A stretch of DNA of 64,000 nucleotides from an uncultured Acidimicrobiaceae bacterium (GTDB taxonomy: Bacteria; Actinomycetota; Acidimicrobiia; Acidimicrobiales; Ilumatobacteraceae): contig CAIZMV010000034.1 of assembly GCA_903934195.1 (NCBI GenBank), forward strand, positions 8,780 to 72,779, given 5' to 3'. The notes beneath the pieces were generated by a model. That model saw only the letters and a list, made by a program, of their open reading frames with translations, was not told the DNA's origin and searched no databases. Of the stretch, positions 1-8,505 are shown one piece after another. The position numbers and the translations under genes are program-made. Numbering within the stretch: position 1 is the stretch's first letter; every line of letters starts with the position of its first letter.

Positions 1-566
1 GTCGATTGCCAGTGATGCGAAATGACGAAGAAGATAACGAAGATGTTCTTGGAATTGTGTACGCGAAGGACATCATGAAGGCGGTTCGTTCCGGACTCGG
101 GTCTGACCCAGTTGATTCGCTTGTCCGCACTGCTGTCGTTATTCCTGAGAACAAGCCAGTTGCGAAACTGATGCGTGAGATGCAACGCGATCACTTCCAT
201 ATGGCCATCGTTGCTGACGAGTACGGCAGCATTACTGGTCTAGTTACGCTAGAAGATTGTCTTGAAGAACTGGTAGGTGAAATCGTGGACGAGCACGACG
301 ACGAAGTACCTGATGTTCGAAATCTGCCCAATGGTGAGTCATTGGTAGACGCTGGTATGTCCATTGAAGATTTCAACGAGCACTTCGATGTAGATCTACC
401 TGACGCCGAATTTGACACTGTTGGAGGGTTCCTTTTCGGAGTTCTCGAACATGTTCCTGTAGTTGGCGAAACCCTTGAGATAGAGGGATGGCGCTTTGTC
501 GTTGAGGCTCTCGAAGGGCGCCGCATCACCGAAGTTCGTTTGATGCCCACGATTGGTACCGAGTAA
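1..566 (+). CDS. CNNM/CorC-family membrane protein, C-terminal part (truncated by window edge)
   Basis: The reading frame is open back to the first base (codon 3-5 is Arg), so this is the 3' end of a longer gene, and the TTG at position 6 is not a real start. What remains is the soluble part: the end of one CBS domain (VLGIVYAKDI), a second CBS domain (about residues 45-97, with the family-typical DEYGSITGLVTLED stretch) and a CorC_HlyC domain (about 108-180). The missing N-terminus would be the DUF21/CNNM transmembrane domain. Family members are implicated in Mg2+/Co2+ transport. In actinobacteria this gene usually sits directly before era. Here about 13 kb, including the men cluster, lies between them. 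Confidence 0.9.
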   Translation, partial: RLPVMRNDEEDNEDVLGIVYAKDIMKAVRSGLGSDPVDSLVRTAVVIPENKPVAKLMREMQRDHFHMAIVADEYGSITGLVTLEDCLEELVGEIVDEHDDEVPDVRNLPNGESLVDAGMSIEDFNEHFDVDLPDAEFDTVGGFLFGVLEHVPVVGETLEIEGWRFVVEALEGRRITEVRLMPTIGTE

Positions 567-600
567 CGCCTTCGCTCTCTAACTTCTGTAACTTGGCGAA

Positions 601-1350
601 ATGGAAGTTTCACTAAAAGGCAAAGTCGCACTCGTTACGGGAGCATCACGAGGAATTGGTCTGGCGATTGCCAAGACATTCGCAGAATCAGGCGCGAGCG
701 TCATGATGGTCTCTCGCAAGATTGATGAATCAGCAATGGAAGGTATTGAAGGCGAAGTTGCTATTCGTCCGGCCAATGTTGGAGACCCAACTGCCGCTAC
801 TGATGTTGTTCGCGAAACTATTGCAAAGTTCGGGCGCCTTGACATTTTGGTCAACAACGCTGCAACCAACCCGTACTACGGACCAACAATGGGCGTCGAT
901 GAAGGTCGTTATGACAAGACTTTTCAAATCAACCTGAAGGCTCCATTGCAGTGGACACAAGCTGCATACGAGGCCGCATTCAAAGAGAACCCTGGCGTGA
1001 TTATCAATATTGCATCGGTAGGTGGACTTCGAACCGATGGCGGCGGACTTGGCGTCTACAACTTGACCAAAGCTGCGTTGATTCACTTCACGCGTCAACT
1101 TGCCAGTGAGATTGGTCCGAACAGGGTCATTGGAATTGCGCCCGGATTAGTAAAGACAGATTTCGCAGGGTTCTTGGTTGAGAACTTTGGTGACAAGATT
1201 GCCGCAACTGTTCCTTTGAAGCGTCTAGGTGAACCAGAGGACATAGCCAACTTCGCTACGTTCCTTGCATCAGATTCCGCGAGTTGGATAACCGGAGAAA
1301 CCTATGTCATTGACGGTGGCGCCGGGCTCAACACCTCGAACGCCGGTTAA
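601..1350 (+). CDS. SDR-family oxidoreductase
   Basis: A classical short-chain dehydrogenase of 249 aa, the usual length. It has the Rossmann cofactor motif TGASRGIG at residues 13-20, an NNAA motif, a Ser in NIASVGG and the catalytic Y153-x3-K157. It is probably NAD(P)H-dependent and cytosolic. The substrate cannot be read from the sequence. It resembles the FabG-like group, but a separate fabG lies in the fatty-acid cluster at 26796-27500, so an acyl-lipid or catabolic role is more likely than the core FAS reductase. The stop codon TAA overlaps the convergent menE stop through the palindrome TTAA (1347-1350). Confidence 0.88.
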   Translation: MEVSLKGKVALVTGASRGIGLAIAKTFAESGASVMMVSRKIDESAMEGIEGEVAIRPANVGDPTAATDVVRETIAKFGRLDILVNNAATNPYYGPTMGVDEGRYDKTFQINLKAPLQWTQAAYEAAFKENPGVIINIASVGGLRTDGGGLGVYNLTKAALIHFTRQLASEIGPNRVIGIAPGLVKTDFAGFLVENFGDKIAATVPLKRLGEPEDIANFATFLASDSASWITGETYVIDGGAGLNTSNAG

Positions 1351-2501
1351 GGCTTCTTCAAACTCTCCACAAGTAACGAGCGCTGCGGTTTGCCAAGCGC
1401 GGTTCTAGGAATTTCACTGACGATATGAAGTTGTCGCGGAGCGCAATGTGCGGGAAGTGTCTGTTTGACATGAGCCCGAACTGCATTTAATGAGGGTTTG
1501 TCTGTGCTTGTCGTGACTAGCCACACGTGAACTGCGTGACCCCATTCGGGGTCTGGAACGCCCGCAACACAGAGGTCGGTAACGTCTGGAAAATCACGTA
1601 GAGCATCCTCCACGTTGTCTGGCCAAATATTCTCGCCGCCAGAAATAATGAGGTCACTGTCGCGACCCTCTATCTGCAGCACTCCATCATCTGATATCGA
1701 CCCTCTGTCGCCCGTGCGGAACCAACCATTGCTATCAAGAGGCACGGAGCCATCACGATACGCGCGCAGCAGCATTGGTGCTTTTATGTAGACGATGGAA
1801 TCTCGAATTTCTAACTCAACACCCCGAAGTGCCTTGCCGTTGTACACAACGCCGCTACCTGATTCAGTTAACCCATAGGTGGTAACGCAATTTGCTGGCA
1901 ACTGCGAAGCTTGACGCGACCCGCCCAAGACAATGGTGCGGAACAACGATGGGTCAATCCTTTGAAGCGCTGTAGAAACAAGTGACACAAGAGTGGCGCC
2001 TGATTTGGCTGCTTCTTCGTACGAGACTGGTGAAAAACTCGGCACGGGAATAAGGGAAGTACCCATAATGAGAGAACGTGTAATGACTGAAAGTCCGCCC
2101 ACGTGCGAAGGTGGAAGGCAAGCGAGCCACGTATCGCGCAGGGAAACGTTCAGTCGTTCAGTGGTTGCTCGGGCGCTTGCTTCTACGGCTGACATGGTCA
2201 GCACTGCAGCCTTCGCAACGCCAGAGGTTCCACTGGTTGCTACAACGACGGCATCACCTGGTTCAACGGGTAGTCCATCAACGCGCGTGTCGCCGTCAAT
2301 GGTGGCCATGATTGTCGGTTTGACCACGTTAAGTATGAGTTCACGAGCCGCGAGAGGCAGCCGTTGATCAAGTGGGAAGATGGCATCATCGTTGTCCCAG
2401 GCACGCGACAGACGGTCAACGAAAAGTTGGCTGTTTGCCATATCAAGACATACCAACTCGTTCACGTATCTAGCGTACGACTCGTGCGACACTAGAGACA
2501 T
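1347..2501 (-). CDS. menE: o-succinylbenzoate-CoA ligase
   Basis: An AMP-forming ligase that activates o-succinylbenzoate to its CoA ester in menaquinone synthesis. The P-loop TSGTSGVAK is at about residues 89-97, followed by TYGLTESG, the GWFRTGDRG adenylate motif and a C-terminal hinge and lid region ending in PRTALGKPQRS with the catalytic Lys. At 384 aa it is short, as MenE of actinobacteria usually is. I chose the ATG at 2501 because GGGAGAAG lies a few bases upstream at 2511-2504. An ATG at 2513 and a GTG at 2465 are alternatives. MenE identity rests on family resemblance plus the adjacent menA, menH, menD, menF and menG. Confidence 0.88.
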   Translation of the reverse strand: MSLVSHESYARYVNELVCLDMANSQLFVDRLSRAWDNDDAIFPLDQRLPLAARELILNVVKPTIMATIDGDTRVDGLPVEPGDAVVVATSGTSGVAKAAVLTMSAVEASARATTERLNVSLRDTWLACLPPSHVGGLSVITRSLIMGTSLIPVPSFSPVSYEEAAKSGATLVSLVSTALQRIDPSLFRTIVLGGSRQASQLPANCVTTYGLTESGSGVVYNGKALRGVELEIRDSIVYIKAPMLLRAYRDGSVPLDSNGWFRTGDRGSISDDGVLQIEGRDSDLIISGGENIWPDNVEDALRDFPDVTDLCVAGVPDPEWGHAVHVWLVTTSTDKPSLNAVRAHVKQTLPAHCAPRQLHIVSEIPRTALGKPQRSLLVESLKKP

Positions 2502-2511
2502 GACTTCTCCC
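2499..2511. promoter_or_regulatory. Shared CATG start point of divergent menE and menA
   Basis: The palindrome CATG at 2499-2502 supplies the ATG of menE on the minus strand and the ATG of menA on the plus strand. GGGAGAAG on the minus strand (2511-2504) is a good ribosome binding site for menE. The menA side has only a weak GAGAC, so menA may be translated from a nearly leaderless message. Each promoter must then lie inside the other gene's 5' coding region. Confidence 0.6.
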
Positions 2512-3405
2512 ATAAACCCTTCAAGCCTCGGATGGAAGAAATGGATTCTTGGCGCTCGACCACGTACGTTGCCGGCAGCGATCGTGCCTGTGCTTGTTGG
2601 TGTTGCATGCGCAAGTGGTGCGCCAACCCCCGTCTGGTGGCGTGGAGTCTTGGCGGGCGTGGTTAGTTTGGCTCTACAAGTGGGTGTTAATTACGCCAAT
2701 GATTATTCAGACGGCGTGAAGGGGACTGATGCAGTTCGTGTTGGCCCTTTACGTCTGGTTGGGTCTGGCGCGGCAACCGCCTCGCACGTTAAAAGAGCTG
2801 CGTTCATAATGTTTGGAATTGCAGCATGTGCCGGACTGGCGCTTGCCCTAATGACATCACTTTGGTTGGTGTTGGTTGGTGCCTTAGCGATCGTTGCAGC
2901 GTGGACCTACACAGGCGGACCGCGACCATACGGCTATGCAGGATGGGGTGAAGTATTTGTCTTTATCTTTTTCGGAGTAGTGGCAACTACTGGGTCTGAG
3001 TTTGTAGTTTCAGAAAAGTTCACATGGGCCGGAGTTGTAGCCAGCGTTGCTGTCGGATGTATTGCATGTTCTTTACTTGTGATCAACAATCTGCGAGATA
3101 TCCCCGGTGACACCGTTGCTGGTAAGAACACCCTTGCGGTGAAACTAGGCGACGCGAACACTCGCAAGTTCTTCGCGCTGTTAGTTGTTCTCGCGGCGTT
3201 ATCCATTTGCGCGACCGCAGTTTTGTTGAGTGCCTACGCGCTATTTGGTCTTGTGGGAATAGTTGTACTTCGACCAGCGCTCGAAGCGCTCGCACGTGGC
3301 GCAAAAGGGAAAGATCTGATCATTGTTCTTGGCAATGTTGGTCGAGCGCAGTTGGTCTTGGGAATCACTTTTGGTGCAGGGATTGCACTTTCAATCGTTC
3401 CGTAG
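2500..3405 (+). CDS. menA: 1,4-dihydroxy-2-naphthoate polyprenyltransferase
   Basis: A UbiA-superfamily integral membrane prenyltransferase that attaches the polyprenyl chain to 1,4-dihydroxy-2-naphthoate, the membrane step of menaquinone synthesis. The start at 2500 gives 301 aa beginning MTSPINPSS; the longer open frame upstream is antisense to menE. The first Asp-rich motif NYANDYSDGVKGTD is at about residues 64-77, and the second is DIPGDTVAGKNTLAVKLG. Both are typical of MenA. Several hydrophobic helices follow. WILGARPRTLPAA near the N-terminus is also family-typical. It converges on menH and overlaps it by 15 bp. Confidence 0.93.
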   Translation: MTSPINPSSLGWKKWILGARPRTLPAAIVPVLVGVACASGAPTPVWWRGVLAGVVSLALQVGVNYANDYSDGVKGTDAVRVGPLRLVGSGAATASHVKRAAFIMFGIAACAGLALALMTSLWLVLVGALAIVAAWTYTGGPRPYGYAGWGEVFVFIFFGVVATTGSEFVVSEKFTWAGVVASVAVGCIACSLLVINNLRDIPGDTVAGKNTLAVKLGDANTRKFFALLVVLAALSICATAVLLSAYALFGLVGIVVLRPALEALARGAKGKDLIIVLGNVGRAQLVLGITFGAGIALSIVP

Positions 3406-4116
3406 AACTATCGAGTCAAGTAGCTTGCCGACAACTGTCGGGTTTTCTAAGTGAACGGTATGCCCGACATCTGGAACCACAGTTACATCTCCCGATTGAA
3501 GAAGTGGCTGCATGTCCTTCGCAATTGCAGTGAACTTCGCGTCCGTTTCGCCAACAATTAGATGAACCGGCATTGAAAGCTTGTGTAAGTGAGACCATTG
3601 AGATTCCTGAGTGCCTGTCCCTGCAAAGCGCAATGAGTCTGCAAGGCCCTTCGCGCTGTTTCGAAGCCGATTGTCTTTTTGGTTAGTGCTGTCGGTCAAT
3701 CCTGCGAAAATGGGAAGCGCCAACCACTCATCAATGAATGCATGTGTACCAATCTTTTCAATTCGTTCAGCTAGTTCGTTGTCGCTATTACGTCGTGCAA
3801 TTCTTTCGGTCTCGGTTGCGAGTCCTGGAGTACCGCTAATGAGCACCAACTGAGAAACCAAGTGAGGGTGCAGTAAAGCTACGTGTAGAGCCATGCGTGC
3901 CCCCATTGAGTATCCGACGAGAATGCCAGGTTGCATCGCTATGGCGATGTCGTCTGCACATTGAGGAAGGGAACGGGCGCCGTTGTGGTTAGTGCCATGA
4001 CCAGGCGCATCTAGGCATAGTGGCGAGAAACCTGAATGCATTGCCTGCAAAACAGGAGACCATGATTCACCTGTCTGTGTGAATCCGTGAAGAAAGGTTA
4101 CGAAGGGCGTGGTCAA
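3391..4116 (-). CDS. menH: Alpha/beta hydrolase, probable MenH (SHCHC synthase)
   Basis: A 241-aa alpha/beta hydrolase with the oxyanion motif HGFTQTGESW (from residue 10), nucleophile elbow GYSMGAR (Ser70) and late catalytic His in GHTVH (about 219). These fit 2-succinyl-6-hydroxy-2,4-cyclohexadiene-1-carboxylate synthase, which eliminates pyruvate from the MenD product. The HGF-TQTG and GYSMGGR-like motifs are characteristic of MenH, and menD lies 660 bp away. A generic esterase cannot be fully excluded. The end overlaps menA by 15 bp. The start overlaps the end of the DsbA-family gene by 4 bp, so the two minus-strand genes are probably co-transcribed. Confidence 0.82.
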   Translation of the reverse strand: MTTPFVTFLHGFTQTGESWSPVLQAMHSGFSPLCLDAPGHGTNHNGARSLPQCADDIAIAMQPGILVGYSMGARMALHVALLHPHLVSQLVLISGTPGLATETERIARRNSDNELAERIEKIGTHAFIDEWLALPIFAGLTDSTNQKDNRLRNSAKGLADSLRFAGTGTQESQWSHLHKLSMPVHLIVGETDAKFTAIAKDMQPLLQSGDVTVVPDVGHTVHLENPTVVGKLLDSIVLRND

Positions 4117-4760
4117 CGGGTCAACGCTCGCTCTAAGACATTGACAAACACGTCGACATCTTGCGCGCCGGGAATGAGAAAACGGTCGTCGATAACGAAT
4201 GAAGGAACCGCAGTTATTTCGCGCATAGCTGCACCTTGTAAATCTTGTTGGACGGCATCAAAACCTTCGTCTGTGTCTAGCCAGGCTCGAATGGTTTCGC
4301 CATCTAGACCGACTTCAGTTGCGCATTGAGCAACGACATCTGCATCGCCAACGTTGAGCCCATCGGAAAAGTACGCCTTCATGAGGCGCTCTTTGAAGAT
4401 CGCTTGTGTGACAGCCCCGTGATGTTCAAGAACCCAGTGCAACGCACGGTGAGCCAGAATGGTGTTAGCCCGCAACGCGATATCCATCTTGAACTCAATA
4501 TTGTCGGCGGCTGCGACATTGGTGACATGGTTCAAAATCTGTTCGGCTCGCTCACGCCCTCCAAACTTCTTGGCATAGCCCTCAACTACTGGAGTTGGTT
4601 GCCCAACTGGGGCTGAGGGATCCAGTTGGTACGCCTTGAAGACGACTTCAATTGGTTCGGTAATGCCCTTCTGTCTGAGGACTTCTATGGCGTTGTCAAA
4701 CCGGCGCTTTCCTATGAAGCACCAAGGGCATACGACGTCGGACCAGATTTCTACACGCAT
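4113..4760 (-). CDS. DsbA-family (FrnE-like) thiol oxidoreductase
   Basis: A thioredoxin-fold protein of 215 aa starting MRVEIWSDVVCPWC, with a CPWC active site at residues 11-14. There is no signal peptide, so it is probably cytosolic like FrnE and HCCA-isomerase relatives. The C-terminal segment AVPSFVIDDRFLIPGAQ has the cis-Pro-type VPSF loop. I chose the start at 4760 because family members begin this way; an ATG at 4781 would add seven residues and overlap the menD start. Its place between menH and menD suggests co-expression with menH, but no role in quinone synthesis can be inferred from sequence. Confidence 0.85.
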   Translation of the reverse strand: MRVEIWSDVVCPWCFIGKRRFDNAIEVLRQKGITEPIEVVFKAYQLDPSAPVGQPTPVVEGYAKKFGGRERAEQILNHVTNVAAADNIEFKMDIALRANTILAHRALHWVLEHHGAVTQAIFKERLMKAYFSDGLNVGDADVVAQCATEVGLDGETIRAWLDTDEGFDAVQQDLQGAAMREITAVPSFVIDDRFLIPGAQDVDVFVNVLERALTR

Positions 4761-4780
4761 AGGTGACACGATAGGTGACA
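4759..4780. repeat. Direct repeat ATAGGTGACA x2 in dsbA-like/menD divergent gap
   Basis: ATAGGTGACA occurs at 4759-4768 and again at 4771-4780, separated by CG. The pair fills the short gap between the divergent DsbA-family and menD starts. The second copy contains AGGTG, which may serve as the menD ribosome binding site at unusually short spacing. It could be an operator, or a chance duplication. Confidence 0.5.
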
Positions 4781-6462
4781 TGAGTTCTTATGGCGACACT
4801 GCAGCCACATTTAGCGCAACATTGGTCGACGAATGGGTGCGTCAAGGGGTGCGTCATGCAGTGGTTGCTCCCGGTAGCCGGAGCACTCCACTTGCAGTTG
4901 CCTTGGCGATGAACGATGCCATTGAGGTTCATATCTTTCATGATGAGCGCAGTGCTTCTTTTGCTGCCCTAGGAATCGGAACAGCCTCCGGTGTTCCTGC
5001 TGTTCTGTTGTGCTCTTCTGGCACAGCTGGCACTCATTTTCATGCTGCAGTAGTTGAGGCTCATCAGAGCGATGTTCCCATGATTGTCTGTACGGCAGAT
5101 CGTCCACCAGAGTTGCGAGACGTTGCAGCGGCGCAAACCATTGACCAGACGCATCTATTTGGATCTGCAGTTCGTTGGTTTCATGACCCTGGCGTGCCAA
5201 CGCGTGATGCTGCAATGACCTGGCGATCACTAGCTGCCCGCACCGTGCAAGCAGCAGTAGGACTGCATCCTGGTCCTGTTCATCTCAACCTTCCATTCCG
5301 TGAACCACTCACCGGCGACGTAGTCGACATGCCGCCACCTCGTGAAAAGAAATGGTCAGACGTCATTCACTTGGGACCATCTGAAAACCAAGATGTATCC
5401 GTCATTGTCTCTGCCATTAGTGGACGTAGAGGAGTCGTCGTTGCAGGTCGTGGGGCGAGCCGCGAGGTGTTGTCGTTGGCGCAGTCTCTTGGATGGCCAA
5501 TCTTTGCAGATGCTGTGAGCGGAGTGCGGGAAACCAACAGTGCGGTAATCATCGGCTTTGATGCAATTCTTCGTTCAGAGAAGTTTGCATCGATGCATAT
5601 TCCTGAAGTTGTGTTGCGAATAGGTGCACCACCGGCATCGAAAGTTTTGGCCCAGTGGGTGTCGAAAATTGATTGCCCGGTTATTCAAGTTCGTTCATCG
5701 AGCATGGTGATTGATCCTGATCACAAGGTTCAATTCACACTCATTGGTGATGTTGACTCGGCGACTCGGACGCTCGCGTCTGTAGCAACTGCTTGCGATA
5801 AGTCTTGGCTGACAAGTTGGTCTAAAGCGGAAGTCGCTGCGCAACAAGTGATGTCGGATTGGACGTCTGAGAACTTCAGTGAACCATCGATAGCAAGAAC
5901 TGTCACGTCGGCGATGACAGTCGGGTCCCATTTAGTTGTGTCGTCATCGATGCCGATTCGTGATGTTGAGTGGTTTGGCACCACAACCTCTGGCGTTACT
6001 GTGCATTCAAACCGAGGAACTAACGGTATTGATGGTGTTGTTAGTACGGCGGTTGGCGTTTCATTAGCTACCAAGGCTCGGGTAACGCTTCTGATTGGAG
6101 ACATTGCGTGTCTTCATGATTCCAATGGTTTGTGGGCTCTTAATCGTCGCGATGTTGACCTCACAATCGTTGTCACTAACAACGATGGCGGAAGTATCTT
6201 CTCATTCCTTCCTCAAGCCCAGATAGTCAGTAACTCACACTTCGAACTGTTGTACGGAACCCCGCACGGCGCATCTTTCGAACATTTAGCAGCCACCCAT
6301 GGCATTGCCTTTGAACGTGTAACGACAGTGAGCGAACTAGCGGCGACATTGCAGCACGGCGGAACGCGTATCATCGAAGTTCCGTGTGACCGTTTCTCCA
6401 ATGTCTCTCAACACGAAGCGTTACAGTCAGCAGTTGTCGCTGCTGTGGAAGCTACGGCCTGA
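4780..6462 (+). CDS. menD: 2-succinyl-5-enolpyruvyl-6-hydroxy-3-cyclohexene-1-carboxylate synthase
   Basis: A thiamine-diphosphate enzyme that joins isochorismate and 2-oxoglutarate, the first committed step of the classical menaquinone route. From ATG 4780 it is 560 aa, the normal MenD length. The N-terminal VAPGSRSTPLAVAL motif and HDERSASFAALG are hallmark MenD sequences. The ThDP/Mg2+ motif is GDIACLHDSNGL, followed by NNDGGSIFSFLPQ. The open frame extends upstream to 4636 but that stretch is antisense to the DsbA-family gene. The 3' end overlaps convergent menF by 11 bp. Confidence 0.95.
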   Translation: MSSYGDTAATFSATLVDEWVRQGVRHAVVAPGSRSTPLAVALAMNDAIEVHIFHDERSASFAALGIGTASGVPAVLLCSSGTAGTHFHAAVVEAHQSDVPMIVCTADRPPELRDVAAAQTIDQTHLFGSAVRWFHDPGVPTRDAAMTWRSLAARTVQAAVGLHPGPVHLNLPFREPLTGDVVDMPPPREKKWSDVIHLGPSENQDVSVIVSAISGRRGVVVAGRGASREVLSLAQSLGWPIFADAVSGVRETNSAVIIGFDAILRSEKFASMHIPEVVLRIGAPPASKVLAQWVSKIDCPVIQVRSSSMVIDPDHKVQFTLIGDVDSATRTLASVATACDKSWLTSWSKAEVAAQQVMSDWTSENFSEPSIARTVTSAMTVGSHLVVSSSMPIRDVEWFGTTTSGVTVHSNRGTNGIDGVVSTAVGVSLATKARVTLLIGDIACLHDSNGLWALNRRDVDLTIVVTNNDGGSIFSFLPQAQIVSNSHFELLYGTPHGASFEHLAATHGIAFERVTTVSELAATLQHGGTRIIEVPCDRFSNVSQHEALQSAVVAAVEATA

Positions 6463-7675
6463 TAATTGCTGAAAGCATGGCCTGGAACTTGGCCTGTGTC
6501 TCTGCTAATTCCGCATACGGATCACTGTCTGCAACAATTCCACCACCGGCGAATAGCCGAGCAGTTCGCTTATCTGTTGACAATTCAGCACACCTGATAG
6601 TCACTGCGAATATTCCGTCACCACTGGCATCCATGTAACCCACCGCACCTCCGTAGTACCCGCGATTAAGTCCTTCAGTCTTTTCTATAAACGCCAGTGC
6701 TTCTGTTGACGGATGACCACCTAACGCTGGTGTAGGGCAGAGAGCGCGCACGAGGGGAAACACATGCGATGGTGGTTCTGTCAGTGCGCCTTCAATTGCG
6801 GTGCCTAGGTGTTGAACATTTGCGACCGTAACCACAGATGGTTCTGCTTCCCAATCGAGATAGGAGCAGAAAGGCAACAAGGTGTCATGCACCATGTCAA
6901 TAACGATTCTGTGTTCAATTTGGTTCTTGGTGCTAGCCACCAATTCTTCAGCGAGCCGAGTATCGGTTGTTTGGTCTCCAGTGCGTGGCGCTGTGCCAGC
7001 AAGCGGATGGCTCCTGACTGTTGACCCTTCTACGGATACCAATAGTTCTGGCGAAGCACCAATGATGTTGTTAACGCAGTACCTGTAGCTAGATCCAAAA
7101 GATGCGCGAAGACGAAGAAGAATCGAATGGACATCAATAGGGTCATCTGCGTGCACTTCGATGTCGCGTGCGATAACAGCTTTCTGGATTGATCCGGCTC
7201 GCACAGCATCTCTTGCTTGTACGACGGCATCGAGATAATGACCGACGGCAGTCTTAGGCGCAACGCGATAAGAGTTGCTGTTTGGACGCGGAGGCGGGGA
7301 AGTGATTGCTGAAGCAATTGCTTGATGAAACTTCTCGTCTGTGAGGTCATCTTCTGACTCACCAATCATGGTGACTGTTGGGTCTTGTCCGTCAGTTTTT
7401 CGAAGGATTATTCGGGGCAAAATGAATTCGGCTGGTTGGGAGGGGGAGAACGGCACCAGTGCAAAGAGAACCGGGCCCCGATTCATCAGGCGTGAATCAG
7501 AAAGTCGACTGGGACTTAGTGAGGTAAGGAAGGACATTGCGACTTTCTCAGAGACGCTCTGAATTGCTTCGCGTCCTGCAACCCCGATGCCATCGCGTAC
7601 GAAAAGAAAACCATCGCCACGACACACTGTGTTTAGATCGAATTGTTCTGTCAGTGATGCAGATCGAAAAATCAT
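6452..7675 (-). CDS. menF: Isochorismate synthase
   Basis: A chorismate-binding enzyme of 407 aa that isomerises chorismate to isochorismate, the MenD substrate. Motifs include SPELLVSVEG, HPLAGTAPR, CPTPALGGHPS and RGYYGGAVGYMD, the signature series of isochorismate synthases; the same fold is used by anthranilate and salicylate synthases. Context beside menD and menG favours MenF. The start overlaps the end of menG by 4 bp (ATGA), implying translational coupling from menG. Confidence 0.9.
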   Translation of the reverse strand: MIFRSASLTEQFDLNTVCRGDGFLFVRDGIGVAGREAIQSVSEKVAMSFLTSLSPSRLSDSRLMNRGPVLFALVPFSPSQPAEFILPRIILRKTDGQDPTVTMIGESEDDLTDEKFHQAIASAITSPPPRPNSNSYRVAPKTAVGHYLDAVVQARDAVRAGSIQKAVIARDIEVHADDPIDVHSILLRLRASFGSSYRYCVNNIIGASPELLVSVEGSTVRSHPLAGTAPRTGDQTTDTRLAEELVASTKNQIEHRIVIDMVHDTLLPFCSYLDWEAEPSVVTVANVQHLGTAIEGALTEPPSHVFPLVRALCPTPALGGHPSTEALAFIEKTEGLNRGYYGGAVGYMDASGDGIFAVTIRCAELSTDKRTARLFAGGGIVADSDPYAELAETQAKFQAMLSAIIRP

Positions 7676-8400
7676 GATTTGTTACGAGTGCCAACCATCA
7701 ATTGAGTGAGGCCGCCAGACAATTGTGTGTGTACCGCGTCAGAGAAGCCGGCGCGCTGAAGTTGGGCTACGAGGACAGATCTATCGGGTAGGTAGGCAAT
7801 GCTGCGTGGCAGATATCGATACGCAGCGGCGTCGCTGAGCAACGCTCCGATGCGTGGCACAATCTTGCCGAAGTAAATGTTGTTACCAAAGCGAATGATG
7901 GGGTTATGAGGAACTCCAACATCGAGAAGTGCGATTCGACCACCAGGTCTGATCACTCGAGCGCATTCTGTGAAGAAGACTTCAAGGTCAACCAAGTTGC
8001 GAAGCGCAAAGCCACAAATGATTCCGTCAACAGAGTGAGACGGAATTGGAAGACGCAAGATGTCTGCTTGGGTGCGTGGCGCATTGCTTCGGTCGTTTGC
8101 CAACATGCCAAACGAAAGATCGATTGCGATTGGACGAAGTTGCGCACGACGCAAGTCGATGCATAGGTCTCCGGTGCCAGCTGCCAAATCGAGCACTGTC
8201 GAGTTCGGCGGTAGCGCCAGATCTCTCACTGCTCTTCTGCGCCACCGAGTGTCGAGGCGAAAAGTCATGATGCGATTGACAAGGTCATAACGCGGTGCAA
8301 TGGCGTCGAACATCTTGCGAACCATCTGCGATTTGTCTTCGCCCTGGGGCAAAGAGGACGTATCCCATGAGGACGGTGTCTGAGGTTCTGATGGGTTCAC
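7672..8400 (-). CDS. menG: Demethylmenaquinone methyltransferase
   Basis: A class I SAM-dependent methyltransferase of the UbiE/MenG family (242 aa) that performs the last step of menaquinone synthesis. Visible features are the N-terminal FDAIAPRYDLVNRIMTF signature, motif I VLDLAAGTGDLC at about residues 69-80, and CGFALRNLVDLEVFF, the UbiE-specific block. It is the first gene of a two-gene minus-strand unit with menF. A 105-bp gap separates it from the divergent acyl-CoA dehydrogenase. Confidence 0.93.
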   Translation of the reverse strand: MNPSEPQTPSSWDTSSLPQGEDKSQMVRKMFDAIAPRYDLVNRIMTFRLDTRWRRRAVRDLALPPNSTVLDLAAGTGDLCIDLRRAQLRPIAIDLSFGMLANDRSNAPRTQADILRLPIPSHSVDGIICGFALRNLVDLEVFFTECARVIRPGGRIALLDVGVPHNPIIRFGNNIYFGKIVPRIGALLSDAAAYRYLPRSIAYLPDRSVLVAQLQRAGFSDAVHTQLSGGLTQLMVGTRNKS

Positions 8401-8505
8401 AATGCAAGGCTAAGGGTGGCAGGGGATTCACCCAAGTACGACTCGCTGATTTTGGTCACGGCACAGCAGAATGGGCTTTCATCCGATCCACTGGGAGGAC
8501 CCCTC

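Noticed and set aside
4811..5230. 139-aa open frame on the minus strand inside menD
   Set aside because: It is fully antisense to the well-conserved menD and has low-complexity Gln/His composition with no domain or ribosome site.
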